Below, piece after piece: positions 6,720-13,095 of a stretch of 13,095 bases of DNA. Source of the DNA: CAZHOV01 sp964534315 (GTDB lineage Bacteria; Bacteroidota; Bacteroidia; Chitinophagales; Saprospiraceae). The stretch covers positions 1 to 13,095 of the forward strand of contig CAZHOV010000161.1 in assembly GCA_964534315.1 (NCBI GenBank), in the 5' to 3' direction. The position numbers and the translations under genes are program-made. Position 1 is the stretch's first letter. Each line of letters opens with the position of its first letter. Below the pieces are notes generated by a model. It was not told the DNA's origin, ran no database searches, and worked only from the letters and a program-made list of their open reading frames with translations.

Positions 6720-9700
6720 TCATATTCCCACCTCTACCCTACTCACTTCCCCTTTGCGCCCCATAATCGAAGTACTCCACTCTTTAGTCAATTCAGGTGT
6801 ATCCAAAGCAACCATATCTCCATTACTCAAATATATCGTAACTCCCTTATCATCAGCCTTCCTATAGATAACAGGCACCTGGCAATACGTAAAGGCCAGG
6901 GCATCTTTAGGTAAGTCGATTGCTTGTCGCGCGCCATGAATATCGTAGTAAATGAAGGTATCGGGTGCTGTTAAAAACTCCTTTTTATCTAGTAAGCGCG
7001 GTTTAAAAGCAATTTGACTATCCACCACCTTAACCCCCAATTCGCCAAAGCGGCTCAGAATATCTTCTTTTACCTGGCCGGTCATACCTGGCTGTTGAGC
7101 GCCGGCATTGCCGGGTGTGTGGGAATAGGGATCGAAAGGAAAAGCCCCGTAGTTTTCTGGTGTTTTATTGAAACCAATGCCTCCACGTACATCATAATAA
7201 CGTTCGATCAACTGCGCAATCAACTGGTCATCAACTCCCTGCTGAATAGCCCACTGGCAGTTTTCTTCTGCTGCCAATACCAGCTTGGAAACCATATGCC
7301 AATAAATACATCCCAACCCTTCATATCCAAAGAAAGTGCCGGAACGTCCGGTAAAGGAAGCATGATCAAAAATGGATTCAAATAATGCAAGCAATTGCTC
7401 TTTCTCTTCCTGATCTACTGCAATATGATCTTTTTCATAAAGGTCATTTAACGCTTTTTCTAGGTCTTTTTGATTGTTAAAGCTACCATTGAAATGGTAT
7501 TGACCTTCCACATCCTTTTCAATAATCCGCCAATCTCCTTTTTCAACCATACTTTTTAATAGTGAAGATTGCATGACCGCTTCTTCAGGTACCTTATTTT
7601 TATGCTCAAACCTTGGCAACTGTCGGTCCGGATATAGTAGGTAACTGTGCTGATCTTCGCGGTATAACGAACTCTTGGGCAACGCCTCCAGTACTTCCAG
7701 CGCTTCCGAAGGAGTCAACAGACCGGCACTTAATACCCCCACTTGGCCTTCGAGCATGGGATATAAATACCGGATAGATATACCGCCATCGGATTCTACC
7801 CGCATCAAATTGTAGGCATGGTATAGATTATCCGTCCGTTTATTTTTGCGGATACTATGATCTGCAAAAGCTAGCACTTGGCGAAAGAAGGAATGCAGTT
7901 GTTTCACCTCCACCCTTGCCGTTTGTTCAGAAAATCCTCTATACACCTGATTGCGGTATAGAGCACCCGCCTTCCCTAATTCATCTGTTATCTGGCGCCG
8001 CAATTGATCCGTTACAGGTTGTTCCAGGGCTGTGATATACCGGTCAAAAGTATTTGCTATAGCATGCAATAAGGTAGCCACCTCTTCAGAAACTTCTATG
8101 GTGTCATCTTCCAACCCTTCAAAGAGCGTTTGACAAAACGTAACGAAGCGCCGGATATAGTAGAGCGTTACCATAGACACTCCATTACCCACCAGGGCGT
8201 TGTTTGCGTCATTCCACTCGGGGCGTTGGGTATTGAGCCAGATACCACCCTCCGGGATAAAATTCGATAATTTGGCCAATAAGGTGACCAGAATTTTCTC
8301 TGTAAAATTGACCAGATAGACCTCTCCCGCTTTATTCCAAACAAGTTTACCATCGGCTCCAATTTCTTCCACCCGTTGCTCTATTTGTTTTTCTAATTCA
8401 TGATCAAAATCTACCGTATCCTGCGGATCGGCGAGCAGGGCTTCATAATCGCGAATACGGTAAGGCACATTGGCATAAGAGAACATCTTTTGCTTTAACA
8501 TGTACTCCAACTTGCCCGGGTGGTGCGACTTGGACAACTCCAGTAACTTGAGCAGGTAAATGATCTGATGATCGCCCCAGTAGCCGATATAAGACCAGGG
8601 ATCGTCGGGCTCGATCACTTCCCAGTCAATGCCATTGGAGGTGATTCGATAAGGGTTGTACCCATCAGGAGTAGAGGCATTGACGAATTTGGTGATCATA
8701 CTCTCGATGAAATAGGGGAAGGAAACCGCCAGTGCTTCCCAATTCTGGAAAATATCTCTCCAATTACCCTCGTAGTAGAATTTCTTGAAGCCCCATTCAT
8801 CAGCCAATTCGATAGAAAACTGGTTCCAGGGCCGGCTGGGATCGCCATGCCGACGGCTAAAGATGAGGGGTAGATATTCCAGGCACAACCGGTAGAATTG
8901 GATATCCCCGGTGTCAGCCGCTGACTGGAGAAGGTCTTGATAGGAGAACTTATCGGATAACTTTTCAAAAAAAGCTGCATTGCGCCCTACAACAGCGTGA
9001 TTATATTCCAGCAAGGTATGGTGCAAATCAATCTTCCAGGCCTCGTAATTAAAATTGAAAACACCTCCCCGCATGACATTAAAGAGGACATTAGCAAAGT
9101 GTCGGTAATTGAGCATCTTATCTGCACTTTTTTGAAGCCCGTCGGCAGAAGCCACGATTTGCATCAACCGTTCCGTTCCTGCTTTCATATCTACTTCTAT
9201 CGCCTGCACTAAACCATCATTGTTCTTAATCCAATGATCTAAGGCAGTTACAGCAGAAGGACCTTGATTCAATTCGGCGGCAAAATACCAGCTTTTTGAT
9301 TCGGCACCAGCCAGTTCAACTGTACTTGCCACCAGGTAAGCACCTCGCTCTGCTCTTATATCGTTTTCAGAATGGACGGGCAGCCCTTTTCGGAAAGCCG
9401 GAAGTTGAAGATTACATAAGAGATGGATATCTGCATCCAGCCCGGTTTGCCATACGGTGGTAGCTTTGAGCGCTTCGCTCGGTTCAGCCTTATCGACAGG
9501 AATAGAGCTTAGCAAAAAGAGTCCCAGACCGGAATCTTCCAGCAATTCATTTTTCTTATATGCATCGAGCAGCGTACTGCGTTCGGTTTGCAACTTCAGG
9601 TCGATACCAAAGGGAAGGATATTCTGTAAGCCGTCCAATACCCGGACTTTCACACCTTGTTGTTCGCTGAGATTTTTTAACTGGCTTTTTTTGATAAAGC

Positions 9701-10172
9701 CGAATCGATCGCCAAATCCCCAGCTGTAGGTAAAGGAAAGCGATAAATCGCGATTGATCTCTTCGAAAACGATGCGATTGCCTGCCAGATTTTTATAAAG
9801 GTTGCGTTCAATTTGGTAGATTCCTTCATATTTATCGGAAAAGGGCTCCCATAAAAAGGTTTCCTGTTCTTTTTCAACCAGCAATATTGTTTTACTCCCT
9901 GTCAGATCGCCGCTATCCTGGATTTTATCATCGGTATAATAGGGAAACAATGCATTTTCCGCATTTTTCCGGCCGGCACTCAATCCTCCGGTAGTCGCAA
10001 TAAACAACCAATGCTCCGAATGGCTGACTACGCTGATGAAGAAGGGCCGCATTTGATCGTAGTTGCTGATTTTGTAGAACTCTTCGCCATTGAGCAGTTC
10101 AAAATTACCGGTTATTTCCTTGTCTGCTGCTTGCCAGGGTTTTGGGCCGATGTGTATAGGTGTGGTTGTCAT
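6720..10172 (-). CDS. Very large cytoplasmic protein, probably a remote GH94-like (cellobiose phosphorylase-like) (alpha/alpha)6-barrel enzyme
   Basis: The protein is 1150 aa from the ATG at 10172. The frame extends to an ATG at 10217 (1165 aa), but the added 15 residues look like untranslated leader and MTTTPIHIGPKPW reads as a natural start. It has no signal peptide or membrane segment. In 1165-aa numbering, an N-terminal beta-rich part (about 30-330) precedes a helical part with EGNWRDIFQNWEAL (483-496), WSYIGYWGD (541-549), RPEWNDANNALVG (665-677), FFGYEGLGCIYWHM (962-975) and HTPGNAGAQQPGMTGQVKE (1033-1051). RDxxQ, WND-N-LVG and G-YWHM recall GH94 glycoside phosphorylases, where the Asp of a DWND motif is the general acid; here that would be D670. 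The order beta-sandwich, helical barrel, C-terminal beta domain also fits. The overall resemblance is weak and the protein is longer than typical GH94 enzymes (about 800 aa), so substrate and even activity are open. Confidence 0.6.
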   Translation of the reverse strand: MTTTPIHIGPKPWQAADKEITGNFELLNGEEFYKISNYDQMRPFFISVVSHSEHWLFIATTGGLSAGRKNAENALFPYYTDDKIQDSGDLTGSKTILLVEKEQETFLWEPFSDKYEGIYQIERNLYKNLAGNRIVFEEINRDLSLSFTYSWGFGDRFGFIKKSQLKNLSEQQGVKVRVLDGLQNILPFGIDLKLQTERSTLLDAYKKNELLEDSGLGLFLLSSIPVDKAEPSEALKATTVWQTGLDADIHLLCNLQLPAFRKGLPVHSENDIRAERGAYLVASTVELAGAESKSWYFAAELNQGPSAVTALDHWIKNNDGLVQAIEVDMKAGTERLMQIVASADGLQKSADKMLNYRHFANVLFNVMRGGVFNFNYEAWKIDLHHTLLEYNHAVVGRNAAFFEKLSDKFSYQDLLQSAADTGDIQFYRLCLEYLPLIFSRRHGDPSRPWNQFSIELADEWGFKKFYYEGNWRDIFQNWEALAVSFPYFIESMITKFVNASTPDGYNPYRITSNGIDWEVIEPDDPWSYIGYWGDHQIIYLLKLLELSKSHHPGKLEYMLKQKMFSYANVPYRIRDYEALLADPQDTVDFDHELEKQIEQRVEEIGADGKLVWNKAGEVYLVNFTEKILVTLLAKLSNFIPEGGIWLNTQRPEWNDANNALVGNGVSMVTLYYIRRFVTFCQTLFEGLEDDTIEVSEEVATLLHAIANTFDRYITALEQPVTDQLRRQITDELGKAGALYRNQVYRGFSEQTARVEVKQLHSFFRQVLAFADHSIRKNKRTDNLYHAYNLMRVESDGGISIRYLYPMLEGQVGVLSAGLLTPSEALEVLEALPKSSLYREDQHSYLLYPDRQLPRFEHKNKVPEEAVMQSSLLKSMVEKGDWRIIEKDVEGQYHFNGSFNNQKDLEKALNDLYEKDHIAVDQEEKEQLLALFESIFDHASFTGRSGTFFGYEGLGCIYWHMVSKLVLAAEENCQWAIQQGVDDQLIAQLIERYYDVRGGIGFNKTPENYGAFPFDPYSHTPGNAGAQQPGMTGQVKEDILSRFGELGVKVVDSQIAFKPRLLDKKEFLTAPDTFIYYDIHGARQAIDLPKDALAFTYCQVPVIYRKADDKGVTIYLSNGDMVALDTPELTKEWSTSIMGRKGEVSRVEVGI

Positions 10173-10217
10173 GATTGTGAAAGGGTTTCTCTGATTGTTG
10201 ATAAAAGGCTTGTGCAT

Positions 10218-10423
10218 TGAACACTTTTAAAACAGGGCTTTATTCCACTTTAAAAGGGAGAGGCTAAAATAAGGCGGAATTATGGAAAAGCCGGGAAATT
10301 TGGTGATAAAATTATTTGGAAGAAAAGAAATAGTTGGCTAAGTAGGAAGTCTAAATCATTTAGGAATGCCTTTGAGATGTCGAAGCCTCGACATTGGTAT
10401 TTGATTACGCCCCACCGTCCCTA
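10218..10423 (-). other. Non-coding leader region of the large gene
   Basis: No gene is visible here. Apart from the 7-bp hairpin at 10377-10394 the stretch holds only A/T-rich sequence on both strands. If the -7 element at 10424-10431 is used, all of it is 5' untranslated leader. I did not recognise a known riboswitch. Confidence 0.3.
10377..10394. repeat. Perfect 7-bp hairpin in the 5' leader of the large gene
   Basis: ATGTCGA (10377-10383) and TCGACAT (10388-10394) pair around the loop AGCC. It lies just inside the transcript predicted from the -7 element at 10424-10431, about 205 nt before the chosen start codon. It could be a leader structure or a small dispersed palindrome. Confidence 0.4.
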
Positions 10424-10431
10424 CAAAGATA
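10424..10431 (-). promoter_or_regulatory. Bacteroidota-type -7 promoter element (TATCTTTG)
   Basis: CAAAGATA on the + strand reads TATCTTTG on the minus strand, an exact match to the Bacteroidota -7 consensus TAnnTTTG. It faces the large gene, whose start codon is about 250 bp downstream. No convincing TTTG at the -33 position was found. The predicted leader is about 200-245 nt, long for a simple promoter, and contains the small hairpin at 10377-10394. Confidence 0.45.
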
Positions 10432-10485
10432 CAAGGCACATCATTAATTCACTATTGATAATCAGTTGTTTATAAAGACCTCCGT

Positions 10486-10537
10486 TAGGTGGAGTACACT
10501 TATAGGTGGACTGCACCTATAAGTGTACTCCACCTAG
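10486..10537. repeat. Symmetric 3 x 17 bp tandem repeat forming a 23-bp perfect inverted repeat
   Basis: Bases 10486-10508 are the exact reverse complement of 10514-10536, with a 5-nt spacer GACTG. The same stretch is three 17-bp units in tandem: AGGTGGAGTACACTTAT (10487-10503), AGGTGGACTGCACCTAT (10504-10520) and AAGTGTACTCCACCTAG (10521-10537). Neighbouring units share 13-14 of 17 bases, and each unit is itself near-palindromic. It precedes the truncated sorting-domain remnant. Possible roles are a terminator-like hairpin, a protein-binding site, or the remains of paired mobile-element ends. Confidence 0.85.
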
Positions 10538-10812
10538 CTCAAAAGTTCATTGCGTTGGATGGGTTTGTATTTACGGCGAAAGATTCTGATCAAAATGGGT
10601 CTACAAATGAATATGAAACTACAAACACTATTCTATTACCTGCTTATCCGAATCCATTTAGGGATCAAGTAACCATAGAATTGGAATTCCCAACAACTGA
10701 AGTCATCCAATTAGCCATCTACGATTTGGAAGGGAGGCAAGAGGTGGTAATTATTTTAGGTGTCAGCAAATCTAAAAGCGAAAAAACAGCCCACTCAAAG
10801 AAGAAAGTTTAG
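10538..10812 (+). pseudogene. Truncated T9SS (Por secretion system) type A sorting-domain remnant
   Basis: The + strand frame encodes a recognisable piece of a type IX secretion C-terminal sorting domain: LLPAYPNPFRDQVTIELEF, then IQLAIYDLEGRQEV (about 10633-10750). YPNPF and the beta-strand pattern I-L-IYDL-GR are diagnostic of such tails, which normally run on for another 40-50 residues to a final strand at the C-terminus of large secreted proteins. Here the homology stops after GRQEV and is replaced by an unrelated lysine-rich tail to a stop at 10810. Upstream, homology fades within about 25 codons and the frame enters the inverted repeat, where only a GTG (10489) could serve as start. No secreted protein body is attached, so this is most likely the relic of a deleted or rearranged surface-protein gene. 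Confidence 0.6.
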
Positions 10813-10819
10813 TGGCTCG

Positions 10820-10860
10820 GAGGGTGTCTTAAGACGCCAAAGGCGTTTTAAGACACCCTC
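10820..10860. terminator. Strong 19-bp hairpin, terminator or REP-like palindrome
   Basis: Arms 10820-10838 and 10842-10860 pair over 19 positions with one G-T wobble around the loop AAA. The arms contain AGGGTGTCTTAAGACGCC on the left. The hairpin lies 10 bp after the sorting-domain remnant and 46 bp before the 3' end of the PcfJ-like gene (minus). It is followed by a C-rich run, not a T-tract. It may terminate transcription from both sides. Confidence 0.6.
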
Positions 10861-10872
10861 TCCCCCTCCCTA

Positions 10873-10899
10873 AACAATTCAACAGTTCAACAATTCAAC
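10873..10899. repeat. Short 8-bp-period repeat (AACAATTC)
   Basis: Three 8-mers in tandem, AACAATTC, AACAGTTC and AACAATTC (10873-10896), are followed by a partial AAC. The period is the same as that of the large array at 1483-1738. This one too lies directly downstream of a minus-strand stop codon, 7 bp past the PcfJ-like gene. Confidence 0.65.
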
Positions 10900-10906
10900 A
10901 ACGAAC

Positions 10907-12229
10907 TTAAAACTCCACCACTTTCAATCCCGCTTCTAATGCCCACTGCCGAATTATCGACACCTCCTCCTTAGATGGATACCCATTTAACTTCCTACGT
11001 GCCTGACAAATAGAACCGTCCGGGTAAACCTCGATCGTCACCAATCGAACAGGCTCTTCTTCTCCTTTTTCTTGCTTTCGAAGCGACCAAATGGAATATT
11101 CACCGGTTGCACAGCCGTAGGCATAGCTTGCAACACAATGCTCTTGTATTCGCCCTTCTTCTTCCAACTCCTCCGTAGTGGTCAGCTGGATGATCTGATA
11201 AGTAACATCCCCTCGCTCCAAATAGAATGGCTCAAAGGGAAGTCCCTTCCACTTTTTGACCTGCCCAATCTGAGCTTGTTGCCTCACTTGTTGTAACCCT
11301 TCATAATACGCATTCGCTTGCCGCGATAGACTTAGCACGGTTCGTCCCTTTAGTGAGAAATTTTCACGTTCCCGGTACAAATGGGAAATATACCCTAGCA
11401 TCCTTTCAATTTGCGCTCTTCCCAACTGCCTTTCAGCAGCAACCAATAACCGGATCACTTGCCTCCTGAAAGAATGATTTGTTGATCCGGTGCCAAAGTA
11501 ATTCCGGGTAAGTTGAAATACCCGATCATCTCCTCCCAAACTCCGGACCTCACCATATAACATAGCCTCCTGATAAGTTAAGTGCCTAGGTGCCAAAGTA
11601 AACCAATGGGCAGCCTTTTTACTCAATGGATATGGAAGGAGGTTCGCTTTCCGGATATTATTCCCCTGAGCCATCCAACGTGTCCATAACACAGGCCTCG
11701 GACTGTTCACGATATCTGAAATGCGATAGAATACGAAACACGGCACGTATCTTACAAACTGCTCGAAAGGCACGACTAGCATACTGGAATAACGCGCTAG
11801 AAGTTGACGATTTAACAACAACTTGCACAACACAGGATACTCCTGCTGCGACCAGATCATTAACCAGGAGCTGATTCGCATGCTTCCAAAACAATTGAGC
11901 CCCTCATAAAGGGTATAATCAAGTCGGGCACATATTGTTTGATAGCTTTCTGAACTAAGAAAACATTCCAGCAGTTCAAATAGAATCGGTTGTAATTGCG
12001 GCTGATCCAAAACATGTTGGCTCGGAACAGACCGGTATAGCACCTGAGCTTTAAAGCGTTTAAAAACCTTAACCTTCGAGTTATTCTCTTCCAACCGAAT
12101 CAACTCTTTTATTAACAGCTCCCCGTTTGGTTTTCGGTATTTATTAGGTATGTTTTCTAATAATTTCAGCCTTACCTCCAATTGGCTTTCCAGTTTAAGG
12201 GAATCTTTTTTTATGGTAATGGTTTCCAT
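10907..12229 (-). CDS. PcfJ-like protein
   Basis: This 440-aa protein has a C-terminal PcfJ-type block: RIQEHCVASYAYGCATGEYS (360-379), IWSLR (380-384), VTIEVYPDG (397-405) and ICQARRKLNGYPSKEEV (407-423). The pattern HCV-SY, then SLR, TIE, Q-R-K-N-P and WA--G is characteristic of the family. The N-terminal two thirds is helical and includes LTYQEAMLYGEVRSLGGDDR, a segment also common in these proteins. PcfJ was named on the enterococcal conjugative plasmid pCF10, and relatives occur on plasmids, phages and many bacterial chromosomes; the biochemical function is not established. There is no signal peptide. No conjugation or phage genes lie nearby, so this looks like a stand-alone chromosomal copy. 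It is transcribed divergently from the lipoprotein gene. The ATG at 12229 follows an A-rich leader (AACCAAAAATC), normal for this phylum. Confidence 0.8.
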   Translation of the reverse strand: METITIKKDSLKLESQLEVRLKLLENIPNKYRKPNGELLIKELIRLEENNSKVKVFKRFKAQVLYRSVPSQHVLDQPQLQPILFELLECFLSSESYQTICARLDYTLYEGLNCFGSMRISSWLMIWSQQEYPVLCKLLLNRQLLARYSSMLVVPFEQFVRYVPCFVFYRISDIVNSPRPVLWTRWMAQGNNIRKANLLPYPLSKKAAHWFTLAPRHLTYQEAMLYGEVRSLGGDDRVFQLTRNYFGTGSTNHSFRRQVIRLLVAAERQLGRAQIERMLGYISHLYRERENFSLKGRTVLSLSRQANAYYEGLQQVRQQAQIGQVKKWKGLPFEPFYLERGDVTYQIIQLTTTEELEEEGRIQEHCVASYAYGCATGEYSIWSLRKQEKGEEEPVRLVTIEVYPDGSICQARRKLNGYPSKEEVSIIRQWALEAGLKVVEF

Positions 12230-12528
12230 GATTTTTGGTTTTGGATAATAATTAGGCTACTGCTGGCCAATCGCCATACAGGATAAATCTTAAAGTCAGT
12301 TGGATGTAGGTTAAACTTAAGCTTAACTTAGTGGGAGGTGCTTAACAAATAGGAGTTACAGAAAGAAACATTGCCATAGATTTACCGATTAATAAAGTTT
12401 TATAACCCAAAAAGCATTATCAAAAGTTCCGGAAGAAAAAGATTTTTTTGTATTTCGAACAAGCGGTAAAATAAGACGTTCTACCTACATATTAAGTATT
12501 TAAAAATCAAACAGTTATACATAACATC
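12230..12528. other. Divergent intergenic region between PcfJ-like and DUF4136 genes
   Basis: The 299 bp between two divergent start codons must hold both promoters, but no exact TAnnTTTG element in the right orientation was found on either strand. A small symmetric A/T-rich stretch (GTTAAACTTAAGCTTAAC, near 12309-12326) is the only visible structure. No gene is apparent. Confidence 0.3.
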
Positions 12529-13074
12529 ATGCAAAAGAGATATTTGATCTTATTCATATTTTCACTTTTCCTATTTTCAGCCTGCTCACCTAAAATTACG
12601 GTACAGACGGATGCGGTAAAAGGAGTGAAACTTGAAAAGATTTCCAGCTACCAATTAGAATTGAAAGAAGTGGAAAAGGTGAACGCTCCCATTTACGAAA
12701 ATGATCTGAATGCCCGCCGAATTCAAACCGCTTTGAATAGAAATTTACAGGCTAGAGGTTATAAAATGGAAGATAAAAATCCGGATCTACTCATTTATTA
12801 CACCTTTCAGGTTAAGAGTAAAACAAGAATAGATGGCGGTTATCCCTATGATTTTTACTATTACTATCCTTATCGATTGAGAGATATCCCCCGGACCGAA
12901 AATTATGAAGTTGGAGAATTGGTATTGGAATTTAAACTGGGCAGTACCAAAGAAACTATCTGGGTAGGTGCAGCCATGGACATCCTTGCCGGGGGGATTG
13001 AAGGTCTGGAAGAACGGTTGGAGAAGGCAACAAATAAATTACTTACTGATCTTTCGCAAGCGAAAGATTTGTAA
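12529..13074 (+). CDS. DUF4136-type lipoprotein
   Basis: This 181-aa protein starts with a lipoprotein signal peptide: MQKRY, a hydrophobic run to residue 16, and FSAC with the lipidated cysteine at C19. The mature part matches DUF4136: VKGVKLEKISSYQL, then NDLNARRIQTALNRNLQARGY (about 59-79), DLLIYYTF, a Tyr-rich segment (YPYDFYYYYPYRLRD), GELVLEF and an ending with IEGLEERLEKATNKLLTDL. DUF4136 proteins are common as small lipoproteins in Bacteroidota and Proteobacteria; their function is unknown. The residues after Cys (SPKIT) lack the acidic cluster of the Bacteroidota surface-export signal, so a periplasm-facing location is more likely than the cell surface. The start is set by the signal peptide. 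The last codons overlap a hairpin. Confidence 0.85.
   Translation: MQKRYLILFIFSLFLFSACSPKITVQTDAVKGVKLEKISSYQLELKEVEKVNAPIYENDLNARRIQTALNRNLQARGYKMEDKNPDLLIYYTFQVKSKTRIDGGYPYDFYYYYPYRLRDIPRTENYEVGELVLEFKLGSTKETIWVGAAMDILAGGIEGLEERLEKATNKLLTDLSQAKDL
13049..13068 (+). terminator. Hairpin overlapping the 3' end of the lipoprotein gene
   Basis: ATCTTTCGC (13049-13057) and GCGAAAGAT (13060-13068) pair perfectly with AA between them, followed by TTTG and the TAA stop at 13072-13074. The stem encodes the last residues (D-L-S-Q-A-K-D), so a likely terminator is built into the coding sequence. The T-tract is short. Confidence 0.5.
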
Positions 13075-13095
13075 AATTGCAAAATATTATTAAGG

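Noticed and set aside
6474..6914. 146-codon + strand open frame spanning the TPR gene end and the large gene end
   Set aside because: It crosses the shared hairpin, overlaps two well-supported genes and encodes no recognisable domain.
10489..10536. GTG start of the T9SS fragment as a genuine small protein
   Set aside because: The start lies inside the inverted repeat and there is no signal peptide, although a T9SS substrate needs one; a relic explains it better.
10486..10537. Complete insertion sequence or transposon ends
   Set aside because: The two arms are only 5 bp apart with no transposase gene in the window, so only a scar or solo element could be argued.

Overview
The window most likely comes from a member of the Bacteroidota, probably close to the Saprospiria/Chitinophagia. 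Supporting signs are a decayed type IX secretion (Por) sorting tail, a perfect Bacteroidota-type -7 element (TATCTTTG), A/T-rich leaders before start codons with no clear Shine-Dalgarno, a DUF4136 lipoprotein, and many short intergenic hairpins and 8-bp-phased repeats. This placement is inferred from style and gene content, not from a phylogenetic marker.

Layout. Bases 1-432 hold a hairpin and the decayed C-terminus of a CHAT-domain (caspase-like) protein on the + strand. Bases 433-5205 hold a three-gene minus-strand operon for a 2-oxoacid:acceptor oxidoreductase. Its first gene is a fusion of a PorG-like gamma subunit, a GltD-like FAD/NAD(P)H module and a PorD-like two-cluster ferredoxin. 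The second is the alpha subunit (ATGA overlap) and the third the TPP-binding beta subunit. Alpha and beta are separated by 388 bp, most of it an 8-bp-period tandem array that runs right up to the alpha stop codon. Bases 5206-5830 are a divergent intergenic region with a series of small hairpins about 51 bp apart. A secreted TPR protein (+) follows and converges, through a shared hairpin, on a very large minus-strand cytoplasmic protein that looks like a remote GH94 (cellobiose phosphorylase-like) relative.

Bases 10218-10906 carry that gene's probable promoter, a symmetric 3 x 17 bp repeat (a 23-bp perfect inverted repeat), a truncated T9SS sorting-domain remnant, and a strong hairpin. Next come a PcfJ-like protein (minus) and a divergent DUF4136 lipoprotein (+) whose 3' end overlaps a hairpin.

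How the genes fit together. The three oxidoreductase genes plausibly make one complex. Electrons from oxidative decarboxylation of a 2-oxoacid would pass from TPP through Fe-S clusters to FAD and NAD(P). The other genes look like independent units. No complete mobile element, CRISPR array, tRNA or rRNA was seen. The most unusual material is the noncoding repeat architecture and the fused redox subunit.
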